NCBI GenBank assembly: GCA_001429255.1 | Contig: LMJI01000001.1 | Coordinates: 2,092,310 to 2,156,309, forward strand | DNA: 64,000 nucleotides | Reading direction: 5' to 3' | Source: Cellulomonas sp. Root930 | GTDB lineage: Bacteria; Actinomycetota; Actinomycetes; Actinomycetales; Cellulomonadaceae | Shown: positions 8,457 to 16,875 of the stretch, one piece after another | Position numbering within the stretch: position 1 is the first letter of the stretch | Layout: every line of letters starts with the position of its first letter | Made by a program: the position numbers and the translations under genes | The notes under the pieces: generated by a model | What the model was told of the DNA's origin: nothing | Seen by the model: only the letters and a program-made list of their open reading frames with translations | Databases searched by the model: none

Positions 8457-9605
8457 CTAGAGCGGGCGACCGGCCTTGAGCTCGGCGACCAGGGAGCGCA
8501 CGACGGCGTCCAGCTCGCCGGCGTGCCGCCGGGCGACCGCGCGCTGCCGCTGGTACGACGCGCCGCGGCGCAGGATCACGCGCACCTGCTCGAGCTCGGC
8601 GGCGCACCCGAGGCGTTCGGCGACGGGGGCCAGCTCGACGAGCCAGCGGCCGATCGAGTCCGTGACCAGCTCCTCGTCACCGGCAGCGTTCGTGATGATG
8701 ATGGCGTCCATGCCGTACCGGGCGGAGCGCCACTTGTTCTCCTGCGCGAACCACGGCGGCAGCGTCGGCAGGCTCTCCCCGCGGTCCAGCATCGACGAGA
8801 AGTGCTCGACGAAGCAGTGGGTCAGCGCGGAGATCGCGGCGACCTCGAGGAGGTTGGAGGCGCCGTCGGCGATCCGCATCTCCAGGGTGCCGAACCGCGG
8901 CGACGGACGGACGTCCCACCGGATCTCGTCGAACTGGTCGATGACGCCGGTGTGCAGCATGTCGCCCACGTACTGCTCCAGCTGCGACCAGTCCTCGAAC
9001 GCGAACGGCAGGCCCGCGGTCGGCAGCTGCTGGAACAGCAGGGCGCGGTTGGACGCGTAGCCGGTGTCCTTGCCGCCCCAGAACGGGGACGACGCCGACA
9101 GCGACAGGATGTGCGCGAAGACGCTGAGCATCGCCCGGGCGATAGGCAGCACCTTGTCCCGGTCCTCGATGCCGACGTGCACGTGCACCCCGTAGATGAG
9201 CATCTGCCGGCCCCACCACTGCGTCCGGTCGATGAGGGTGGCGTACCGCTGCTTGTCGGTGACCTTCTGCTGCGCCCAGTTGGCGAAGGGGTGCGTGGCG
9301 CCGCCCATGAGCTCGATGCGCAGCGGGGCCGCGGCCGCCTCCACCTCGTCGAGGGCCTGCTGCAGGTCGGCCGTCGCCTCGGCGATCGTGCGGCACTTGC
9401 CGGAGCGGATCTCGACGGTGTTGAGCAGCAGCTCCTGCGTGATCAGCGGGTGCTCGGAGCCGTCGGTGGGCCGGACGGTCGCCAGGATGGCCTCCGCGGC
9501 CTGGCGCAGGTCGCCGGAGTCGGCGTCGACGAGGGCGACCTCCCACTCGATCCCCACGCTCGACCGCTCGGAGTGCGCGAACGGCACCCGCACCGGCGCG
9601 GCCAT
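8457..9605 (-). CDS. Carboxylate-amine ligase of the glutamate-cysteine ligase type 2 family (YbdK-like)
   Basis: A 382-residue GCS2-family enzyme. GIEWEVALVDADSG near the N-terminus, THPFANWAQQKVTDKQRY, the metal-binding YGVHVHVGIEDRDKVL and FGTLEMRIADGASN are the expected family motifs in order. Family members ligate glutamate or another carboxylate to an amine using ATP; whether this one makes gamma-glutamylcysteine (for example toward mycothiol-independent thiol metabolism) cannot be told. It follows the methyltransferase gene with a one-base overlap (TGATG), so the two are coupled. Confidence 0.88.
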   Translation of the reverse strand: MAAPVRVPFAHSERSSVGIEWEVALVDADSGDLRQAAEAILATVRPTDGSEHPLITQELLLNTVEIRSGKCRTIAEATADLQQALDEVEAAAAPLRIELMGGATHPFANWAQQKVTDKQRYATLIDRTQWWGRQMLIYGVHVHVGIEDRDKVLPIARAMLSVFAHILSLSASSPFWGGKDTGYASNRALLFQQLPTAGLPFAFEDWSQLEQYVGDMLHTGVIDQFDEIRWDVRPSPRFGTLEMRIADGASNLLEVAAISALTHCFVEHFSSMLDRGESLPTLPPWFAQENKWRSARYGMDAIIITNAAGDEELVTDSIGRWLVELAPVAERLGCAAELEQVRVILRRGASYQRQRAVARRHAGELDAVVRSLVAELKAGRPL

Positions 9606-10786
9606 CAGACGGGCTCCACCACGAGCACCTGCTGGCTGCCAGCGACACGCGTGAGGATGATCGTCCCGGTCGCGCTGCCGCGCAGGTCCAGCTGCCGACG
9701 GAGCTGCTCCGGCACCACGGCGGTCCCGCGCTTCTTGATGGTCAGCTTCCCCACGTCACGTCCTCGCAGGTAGGTCCGGAGCCGCTTGAGGCCGAACGGC
9801 ATCGTGTCGAGCACGCGGTACGCCGTGGCGGTGGGCACAGGCGTCAGCGCGTCCGAGGTCACGTAGGCGATCGTGGGGTCCACGAGGCGGCCCTGCACCT
9901 GCTGGGCGATCTCGCCCACCAGGCCGGCCCGGATGACGGCGCCGTCGGGCTCGTAGAGGTAGCCGCCGACCGCCCCGGCAGGCGGGCGCTCGTCGGTGGT
10001 GGCCCGGACGACGTGGGCCTCGCCGTCGCGGAGCACCAGGGCTGACCGACCGGGTCCCTCGGGCGCGAGCGGGCCGAACCAGAGGCCGACCTCGACCACG
10101 TCGCCGTCGACCGAGACCCACTGGGCCTGCGCGTCGTCGGGCAGGGCGGTGTGCGGGATGCCGGGGCCGAGCTTGAGGCCGAGGGCGGGGACCCGCTCGC
10201 GCACCGCGAGGACCGCGTCGAGCGACGGCTCGTAGGCGGACGGGTCGAACACGCGGCTGCCGGACGAGGTCCGGCGGGCCGGGTCGGCGTACACGCCGTC
10301 GACACCTTCCGCCTCGAGGTCGAGAGCGAGTCCGTCGCCGTGCCGTACCTCGGCGTCGGGGAAGTGCCGCAGGTTCACGGTGGCGATCGCCGCGGTCGCC
10401 TCGTCCAGGTCGATGGCCAGCACCCGCAGGCCGATGCCGGCGAAGGCCATGGCGTCCGCACCGATCCCGGTGGTCAGGTCGGCCACGCGGGTGCTGCCGG
10501 CGTCGCGGAACCTGCGCGCGTGGTGGGCGGCGACCGTGAGCCGCGTCGCCTGCTCGAGGCCCGCGGCGGTGAAGAGCATGCCGTCGGCGAACGTGCCGAA
10601 CTTCGCGGCGGCCTTCGCGCGCAGGCGCGACTGCGTGAGCGCCGCGGCGACGAGCGCCGGATCGATGCCCTCGTCGCGCATGCGCTCCGAGAGTGCGAGC
10701 GTGCGGGTCTCGTCGTAGGGCGGCAGCGCGGACAGCAGTGCCCATCCGGCGGGGCTGAGCAGCTGGGCGATGCCCTCGCGATCCAT
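9605..10786 (-). CDS. Class I SAM-dependent methyltransferase with THUMP-like C-terminus
   Basis: A 393-residue protein. An all-helical N-terminus (about 1-85) precedes a Rossmann methyltransferase domain with VADLTTGIGADAMAFAG as the SAM loop, VLAIDLDEA as the acidic ribose-binding strand, and GVYADPARRTSSG in place of the catalytic DPPY-type motif. The C-terminal portion (about 300-393) ends GKLTIKKRGTAVVPEQLRRQL, the THUMP-like domain common in actinobacterial homologues. An RNA substrate is likely but unproven. It is the first gene of a two-gene unit with the GCS2 ligase. Confidence 0.85.
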   Translation of the reverse strand: MDREGIAQLLSPAGWALLSALPPYDETRTLALSERMRDEGIDPALVAAALTQSRLRAKAAAKFGTFADGMLFTAAGLEQATRLTVAAHHARRFRDAGSTRVADLTTGIGADAMAFAGIGLRVLAIDLDEATAAIATVNLRHFPDAEVRHGDGLALDLEAEGVDGVYADPARRTSSGSRVFDPSAYEPSLDAVLAVRERVPALGLKLGPGIPHTALPDDAQAQWVSVDGDVVEVGLWFGPLAPEGPGRSALVLRDGEAHVVRATTDERPPAGAVGGYLYEPDGAVIRAGLVGEIAQQVQGRLVDPTIAYVTSDALTPVPTATAYRVLDTMPFGLKRLRTYLRGRDVGKLTIKKRGTAVVPEQLRRQLDLRGSATGTIILTRVAGSQQVLVVEPV

Positions 10787-10826
10787 GCGGCGATCCTCGC
10801 ACGCAGAGACTCGCCAGGACCGCTCG

Positions 10827-10853
10827 TTGGCACTCGCCTTGACCGAGTGCTAA
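10827..10853 (+). promoter_or_regulatory. CIRCE element 1 (HrcA operator)
   Basis: TTGGCACTC-N9-GAGTGCTAA matches the CIRCE consensus TTAGCACTC-N9-GAGTGCTAA with one change. It overlaps the -35 box of the groES promoter, as expected for HrcA repression. Confidence 0.9.
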
Positions 10854-10867
10854 CCGGTTCCTAGAGT
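10839..10867 (+). promoter_or_regulatory. groES promoter
   Basis: TTGACC (10839-10844) and TAGAGT (10862-10867) are separated by exactly 17 bases. The predicted transcription start near 10874 falls at the beginning of the second CIRCE element. Confidence 0.75.
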
Positions 10868-10873
10868 GAGTGG

Positions 10874-10900
10874 CTGGCACTCTCCCGGTGAGTGTGCCAG
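10874..10900 (+). promoter_or_regulatory. CIRCE element 2 (HrcA operator)
   Basis: CTGGCACTC-N9-GTGTGCCAG is an actinobacterial-type CIRCE with one mismatch in the right arm. It covers the predicted groES transcription start, so two HrcA dimers could bracket the promoter. Confidence 0.8.
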
Positions 10901-10990
10901 CAGCGCTCCAGGCCACGGCACCCGCGACGACGTGTCCGAGAGCGCGCACGTACCTCAGAGAACTACTCACATGCGAAGGGGAGGTCCGCT

Positions 10991-11287
10991 GTGTCGGTCT
11001 CCATCAAGCCCCTCGAGGACCGGATCGTCGTCAAGACGCTCGAGGCAGAGGCGACGACCTCTTTCGGTCTCGTCATCCCGGACAGTGCCAAGGAGAAGCC
11101 CCAGGAGGGCGAGGTCCAGGCGGTCGGACCCGGCCGTGTCGACGACAACGGCAACCGGATCCCGCTCGACGTCGCCGTCGGCGACAAGGTGATCTACTCC
11201 AAGTACGGCGGCACCGAGGTCAAGTACGACGGCGAGGAGTACCTCATCCTCTCCGCGCGCGACATCCTCGCGATCGTCGTCAAGTGA
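10991..11287 (+). CDS. groES: Co-chaperonin GroES (Hsp10)
   Basis: The 98-residue GroES lid of the chaperonin. It begins [19 protein letters not shown], has [17 protein letters not shown] as the mobile loop (about residues 20-36) and ends [15 protein letters not shown], all typical. The GTG start follows GGGGAGG at 10979-10985. Two CIRCE elements and a good promoter lie upstream, so it should be HrcA-repressed and heat-induced. No groEL follows; two hairpins terminate the transcript at once, so GroEL must be encoded elsewhere. Confidence 0.97.
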   Translation: MSVSIKPLEDRIVVKTLEAEATTSFGLVIPDSAKEKPQEGEVQAVGPGRVDDNGNRIPLDVAVGDKVIYSKYGGTEVKYDGEEYLILSARDILAIVVK

Positions 11288-11315
11288 GCTGAGGGGCGCC
11301 ACGCGCCCCGCTCAC
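11284..11315 (+). terminator. Hairpin overlapping the groES stop codon
   Basis: GTGAGC (11284-11289) pairs with GCTCAC (11310-11315), and inside it GGGGCG pairs with CGCCCC. The groES stop TGA lies within the first arm. This is the first of two back-to-back hairpins. Confidence 0.6.
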
Positions 11316-11316
11316 C

Positions 11317-11358
11317 CGCGAAGGCCCCCCACGGCAGCTGCCGTGGGGGGCCTTCGCG
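11317..11358 (+). terminator. Perfect 42-base palindrome, terminator of groES
   Basis: Two perfectly complementary 21-base arms meet at CAGCTG with no loop, directly after the first hairpin. It can act on both strands and, as duplex DNA, could extrude a cruciform. Confidence 0.75.
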
Positions 11359-11375
11359 CGTTCGGCGCCGGACAC

Positions 11376-11423
11376 ACCAGAGCCCCTCTCCTCGATCGTG
11401 CCGCCGAGGAGAGGGGCTCTGGT
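11376..11423 (-). terminator. 19-bp hairpin, terminator of whiB
   Basis: Arms 11376-11394 and 11405-11423 are perfectly complementary around a ten-base loop. It lies 14 bases beyond the whiB stop codon and probably ends the leftward whiB transcript. Confidence 0.75.
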
Positions 11424-11436
11424 CGTCCAGGTCGGG

Positions 11437-11733
11437 TCAGCCCACGCGGCTGGCGCGGCCGCGCTGGGCGAGCACGGCGGAGCGCTCGTCCTCGGAGAGC
11501 CCGCCCCACACGCCGTAGGGCTCGCGCACCGCGAGCGACTGCTCGAGGCACTCCTTGATCACGGGGCACGTGGCGCAGATCGCCTTGGCCGCCTCGGCGC
11601 GGCGCCGGCGGGCAGAGCCGCGCTCGCCCTCGGGGTGGAAGAAGAGGTCCTGGTCCTCGTCGCGGCACGCTCCGTCGAACTGCCACTCCCACAGGTCCAT
11701 CACCGGTCCGGGAAGGCGCGAGATCTCGGCCAT
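11437..11733 (-). CDS. whiB3: WhiB-family iron-sulfur regulator, WhiB3-type
   Basis: A 98-residue Wbl protein that should bind a redox-sensitive [4Fe-4S] cluster through Cys23, Cys53, Cys56 and Cys62 (CATCPVIKEC). The GVWGGLSEDER turn that contacts the primary sigma factor is intact. The N-terminus LPGPVMDLWEWQFDGACRD and the FFHPEGERG segment are WhiB3-like rather than WhiB1- or WhiB2-like. In Mycobacterium tuberculosis whiB3 also neighbours groES/groEL1. The ATG at 11733 is preceded by GAGGAA. A long leader of about 105 bases separates it from the predicted promoter. Confidence 0.9.
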   Translation of the reverse strand: MAEISRLPGPVMDLWEWQFDGACRDEDQDLFFHPEGERGSARRRRAEAAKAICATCPVIKECLEQSLAVREPYGVWGGLSEDERSAVLAQRGRASRVG

Positions 11734-11844
11734 GAGTTCCTCCTCAGTCGATCCGACCCAGTCCGCCGTGCGGGGCGGCTGTGCCGGGAAAGTCGTCAAC
11801 ACGGGAACCGGATGGTGTCCCACCGGGGTGACGCGTTGGAGAGG

Positions 11845-11873
11845 ACGTTACAACCGCGCCAGAAGTTGTTCAA
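11845..11873 (-). promoter_or_regulatory. whiB promoter
   Basis: On the minus strand TTGAAC (11873-11868) and TAACGT (11850-11845) are separated by 17 bases. The predicted start near 11838 gives a leader of about 105 bases before the whiB ATG. Confidence 0.65.
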
Positions 11874-11987
11874 GACCCGTTCGCACATTGATTTGGTGGC
11901 GCGATTGTGCATGAAGCCGCTGGTCGGCGTGTCGTGGTCCGACGCGCCCGATGAGGCCGAATCGCGTCGGCCTGGCAGAATCGCGCC

Positions 11988-12914
11988 ATGGTGACGCGCG
12001 AGGACGACGAACTGGCGGGGCCGGCCGTGCCTCCTGCGCCTGCGCTCGCCGTCGCCGCGGTGGCCCGACGCCTCGGTGTGGCACCCGCGACGTTGCGCAC
12101 CTGGGACCGCCGGTACGGGCTCGGGCCGTCCGAGCACTCCGCGGGGGCGCACCGGCGCTACTCCGCGGTCGACGTCGAGCGGCTGCTGGTCATGCGGCGG
12201 CTCACGCTGGACGGCGTGGCGCCGGCGGAGTCGGCGCGGATCGCCCTGGCGACCGACGTGACCGCCGGAAGCCCCGCCCACTCCCACGACGACGTGCCGA
12301 CCACGCCGACCGCGGTCGTCGACGCCGCGCTCGCCGGTGACGTGGCCGGGTGCGCGCGGCTGCTGGCGATCGACCAGGGCGCCGACGTCGCGCTCTGGTG
12401 GACGGGCCTGGTGGAGCCGGTCATCGCGGCCCTCGCCCGCCGCACGGTCGTGGACCCGCCCGGGGTCGACGCGGTCGCCGCGGTGCACGCGGGCGTCCTC
12501 GGCGCCCTGCGCGAGCACCCGGTGCCGCTGACGGGAACCCGACGGCCCGTCGTCCTCGTGCTCGTCGCCCCCCGGGAGGCACGGCCGCTCGTCGCCCACG
12601 CCCTCGCGGGCGCGCTCGCGGCGCAGGGGGTCGACGCCCGCATCGTCGGGGGGCCGGTGGGTCCGCACCACGCGGTCGAGCTCACCGCCATGACGCGCGC
12701 CAGGGCGGTCGTGACGATCGGGCAGCGGGTCGACGTCGACCTCGAGGTGGTCGACCGGCTCGCGGCCGAGCAGCCGGACCTGGCGCAGTTCGTGATGGTC
12801 CCGGACGGTGCCGCGGACGCCGTCCCGTTGGGGAGGTCCGTGCACCGGGCTCGGACGTTCACCGGCCTGCTCCACGAGGTGCTCGCGGTCGCGACGTCGG
12901 GTGGCGAGCCCTGA
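11988..12914 (+). CDS. MerR-family regulator with cobalamin-binding-like C-terminal domain
   Basis: A 308-residue regulator. The MerR helix-turn-helix is at about residues 24-80 (VAAVARRLGVAPATLRTWDRRYG, then GAHRRYSAVDVERLL). After a linker, residues about 105-300 form helices followed by a Rossmann-like part (PVVLVLVAPREARPLVAHALAGALAAQGVDARIVGG) resembling B12-binding domains of CarH-type regulators. The DxHxxG cobalamin-ligand motif is absent, so B12 binding is unlikely. CAGAAT six bases before the ATG is a weak leaderless -10 box. Target genes are unknown; it diverges from whiB. Confidence 0.8.
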   Translation: MVTREDDELAGPAVPPAPALAVAAVARRLGVAPATLRTWDRRYGLGPSEHSAGAHRRYSAVDVERLLVMRRLTLDGVAPAESARIALATDVTAGSPAHSHDDVPTTPTAVVDAALAGDVAGCARLLAIDQGADVALWWTGLVEPVIAALARRTVVDPPGVDAVAAVHAGVLGALREHPVPLTGTRRPVVLVLVAPREARPLVAHALAGALAAQGVDARIVGGPVGPHHAVELTAMTRARAVVTIGQRVDVDLEVVDRLAAEQPDLAQFVMVPDGAADAVPLGRSVHRARTFTGLLHEVLAVATSGGEP

Positions 12915-13072
12915 CGGCACGGCCGAGTGGGGGAGACATTCCACGCAGGCGGCGCAGGGGCGGACGAAGCCCCTCCCGCCGTGGGGACGGATCGTCTCTC
13001 CGGCTAACTTCAGCGTGATCATCAGCCGATAGCACTCAGGTGCCCCGTTCGGGGCCCGAGAGGGGAACCAAC

Positions 13073-13801
13073 ATGGCGGGAGTCGTGGTCGTTCACGGCT
13101 CGGCGGTCGTTCGAGAGCGGCTCGTCGTGACCTCCATCGGCGTGCCCGCGCTCGGTCCGGTCCGGGCGGCGTCGTCGGTCGACGAGCTGCTGAGCCTGGC
13201 TCGGCGCATGCCGCCGACGGTCGTCCTGCTCGACGCACACCTGGCAGCCCCGGGTGCCATCGAGGCGATCCGCCGACTGCGCGCGGTCGCGCCCGCCGCT
13301 GCCATCGTGCTCCTCGCGCTGCCCGACGACAGCGTGGCGCTCGACCGGGCGCTCGCGCTCGGCGCCCGCGGGTTCCTGGCACCTGACGTCGGCCGCGCCG
13401 AGCTGTCCGCCGTGGCGGCGCACGTGCTGGCCAGCCCTGTGCTGCCCGCACAGACCGTGCCCCGCACGCAGCCTGTCGACGTGCCCAGCCAGGGCAGCTT
13501 CCGCGCCAGCGACCTGCGCACGCCCGCGGCCGGGGTGTCCACGGTCGGCGCTCCCGACGCCAACGCCGCACCGGTCGGTGTGCCGACGACGGGTGCGATC
13601 CCCGGCGTGCCGCTGACCAAGCGCGAGATCGAGGTGCTCACCGGGATGAGCCACGGACGCTCGAACGCGCAGATCGGCGCGGAGCTCTACCTGTCCGAGG
13701 ACACGGTGAAGACCCACGCGCGCCGGCTGTTCCGCAAGCTCGGGGCCAACGACCGCGCCCAAGCGGTCGCGATCGGCCTGCGGCGGGGTCTCATCCAGTA
13801 G
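13073..13801 (+). CDS. bldM: BldM-like orphan response regulator with degenerate receiver
   Basis: A 242-residue LuxR/FixJ-type regulator. The C-terminal DNA-binding domain (about 178-242) reads TKREIEVLTGMSHGRSNAQI and continues LYLSEDTVKTHARRLFRKLGA, very close to Streptomyces BldM, a developmental regulator also encoded beside guaB. The receiver domain (1-125) is degenerate: the acidic pair is replaced by HG, the switch Thr/Ser by Ala and the conserved Lys by Pro, and only the phospho-acceptor Asp in LLDAHL remains. Phosphorylation-independent action is therefore likely. A 50-residue low-complexity linker separates the domains. RBS GAGGGGAA precedes the ATG. Confidence 0.85.
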   Translation: MAGVVVVHGSAVVRERLVVTSIGVPALGPVRAASSVDELLSLARRMPPTVVLLDAHLAAPGAIEAIRRLRAVAPAAAIVLLALPDDSVALDRALALGARGFLAPDVGRAELSAVAAHVLASPVLPAQTVPRTQPVDVPSQGSFRASDLRTPAAGVSTVGAPDANAAPVGVPTTGAIPGVPLTKREIEVLTGMSHGRSNAQIGAELYLSEDTVKTHARRLFRKLGANDRAQAVAIGLRRGLIQ

Positions 13802-15355
<1,554 letters not shown>

Positions 15356-15400
15356 CCGTCCCAGCACCTGCGCAGCGGGGTCGTCGAGCCGGTCCCGGCG

Positions 15401-15673
15401 CTAGGACGCGACCAGCCGGCTCGCTCCGGCGTCCTCACGGATCGCGGCCCACACGTCGTCGAGCGAGATGCCCAGGGCGGTGGTGATCGCAGCGATCGTC
15501 GCGAACGACGGGGTGGGCACGCGTCCCGTCTCGATCTTGCGCAGCGTCTCCGGTGAGATGCCTGCGGTCAGGGCGACCTCGACCATCGAGCGATCGGCGC
15601 GCGCCTGGCGCAGCAGCGCGCCGAGGCGTTCGCCGCGCTCGACCTCGGTGGGGGACAGGGGCAGTCGGACCAT
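15401..15673 (-). CDS. Small XRE-family HTH regulator
   Basis: A 90-residue single-domain regulator. The helix-turn-helix covers about residues 16-70: LGALLRQARADRSMVEVALTAGISPETLRKIETGRVPTPSFATIAAI, with GISPETLRKIETG as the recognition region. It diverges from a methionine aminopeptidase, and the 66-base gap holds a perfect inverted repeat, so it probably regulates itself and that peptidase. On its own strand TATTAT at 15689-15684 gives a short or absent leader. Confidence 0.85.
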   Translation of the reverse strand: MVRLPLSPTEVERGERLGALLRQARADRSMVEVALTAGISPETLRKIETGRVPTPSFATIAAITTALGISLDDVWAAIREDAGASRLVAS

Positions 15674-15686
15674 GACGCCAATGATA

Positions 15687-15710
15687 ATACCGGGATATGA
15701 TTACCGGTAT
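15687..15710. promoter_or_regulatory. Inverted-repeat operator between XRE regulator and methionine aminopeptidase
   Basis: ATACCGG (15687-15693) and CCGGTAT (15704-15710) form a perfect 7-bp inverted repeat with a ten-base spacer, in an AT-rich island between the divergent genes. The spacer contains TATGAT, a good rightward -10 box. Likely bound by the adjacent XRE protein (inference). Confidence 0.6.
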
Positions 15711-15739
15711 ACCTATCCCTACCGTGCAAGGTGGTTCCC

Positions 15740-16504
15740 ATGATCGAGCTCTTCAGCCCCGCGGAGCTGGGGCGTGCCCGCGCCAGTGGAGCGTTCGTCG
15801 GCGGCGCCCTGCGTCAGATGCAGGAGCGCACCACGGTCGGCACCAACCTGCTGGAGATCGACGCCTGGGTGGCGCAGCTGATTGCCGAGGCCGGCGCGGT
15901 GTCCAGCTACGTCGACTACGCCCCCTCGTTCGGGAGCGGACCCTTCGGTCACGTCATCTGCACCTCGGTGAACGACGCCGTGCTGCACGGGCTCCCGCAC
16001 GACTACGCGCTGCGCGACGGTGACCTGCTCACCCTCGACTTCGCGGCGTCGCTCGACGGCATCGTCACCGACTCGGCCGTCAGCTTCGTCGTCGGGGACG
16101 CGGTCGACCCCGCGGACCTCCGCATGATCGAGACCACGCGTCGGGCACTCGAGGTCGGCATCGCGGCAGCGGCCCCCGGCGCGCGGATCGGTGACCTGTC
16201 GCACGCGATCGGCACCGTCCTCACCGCGGCCGGCTACCCGGTCAACACCGACTTCGGCGGGCACGGCGTCGGATCGACCATGCACCAGGACCCGCACCTC
16301 CCGAACGCCGGCCGGCCTGGCCGCGGGTACGTCCTGCGTCCCGGGCTGCTCCTCGCCATCGAGCCGTGGGTCATGGCCGACACCGCCACGCTCGTCACCG
16401 ACCGCGACGGATGGACCCTGCGGAGCGCGACCGGCGCGCGGACGGCGCACAGCGAGCACACCGTGGCGATCACCGACGACGGACCGATCGTCCTCACGGC
16501 GTAG
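15740..16504 (+). CDS. map: Type I methionine aminopeptidase
   Basis: A 254-residue M24 metallopeptidase that removes initiator methionine from nascent proteins. All five metal ligands are visible: the two Asp in LTLDFAASLDGIVTDSAV, His in GGHGVGSTMHQDPHLPN, Glu in AIEPWVM and Glu in SEHTVAI. The substrate-contact His in HGLPHDY is also kept. The ATG at 15740 follows AAGGTGG. Since actinobacteria usually carry a housekeeping map near the ribosomal or secY genes, this is probably a second copy under XRE control (inference). Confidence 0.93.
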   Translation: MIELFSPAELGRARASGAFVGGALRQMQERTTVGTNLLEIDAWVAQLIAEAGAVSSYVDYAPSFGSGPFGHVICTSVNDAVLHGLPHDYALRDGDLLTLDFAASLDGIVTDSAVSFVVGDAVDPADLRMIETTRRALEVGIAAAAPGARIGDLSHAIGTVLTAAGYPVNTDFGGHGVGSTMHQDPHLPNAGRPGRGYVLRPGLLLAIEPWVMADTATLVTDRDGWTLRSATGARTAHSEHTVAITDDGPIVLTA

Positions 16505-16542
16505 CTGCCCGCGGGCGCGTGCGGTCCCTCGATACTGAGCTG

Positions 16543-16875
16543 GTGGACTTCGGAGAGATGCAGACGCAGGCGCGTGCGGTCCGAGCGGCCTACGCCGCGC
16601 GCGAGGCCGAGAGGTTCGGGCGCAGCTGGAGCACCGAGGAGCTGATGCTCGGGTTCCTCGGCGACGTGGGTGACCTGGCCAAGCTGGTGCAGGGCAAGGC
16701 AGGCGTGCGGCCGCGCGCCGACCTCGACGAGGCGCTGGCGCACGAGCTCGCGGACTGCCTGTGGTCGGTCATGTCGTTGGCTGACGCGTACGACGTCGAC
16801 CTGGAGGCGGCGTTCGGGCGGACGATGGCGGACCTCCGGACGCACCTGGCCGGCCCCGCCACACCCGGGGGCTAG
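16543..16875 (+). CDS. Small MazG-like nucleotide pyrophosphohydrolase
   Basis: A 110-residue all-helical protein of the MazG-like type. LMLGFLGDVGDLAKLVQGK corresponds to the first metal-binding helix but lacks the usual Glu pair (GDVGD instead of EE..E), whereas the second motif HELADCLWSVMSLADAYDVDLEAAF is intact. Activity on nucleotides is therefore uncertain. GTG at 16543 is chosen because GATACT ends six bases before it (leaderless); ATG at 16558 has a purine run directly against it. It converges with the XRE-MurA fusion, overlapping by four bases. Confidence 0.72.
   Translation: MDFGEMQTQARAVRAAYAAREAERFGRSWSTEELMLGFLGDVGDLAKLVQGKAGVRPRADLDEALAHELADCLWSVMSLADAYDVDLEAAFGRTMADLRTHLAGPATPGG

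Noticed and set aside
11988..12914. Cobalamin-dependent photoreceptor (CarH-like) reading of the MerR protein
   Set aside because: The DxHxxG cobalamin-ligand motif is absent from the C-terminal domain.
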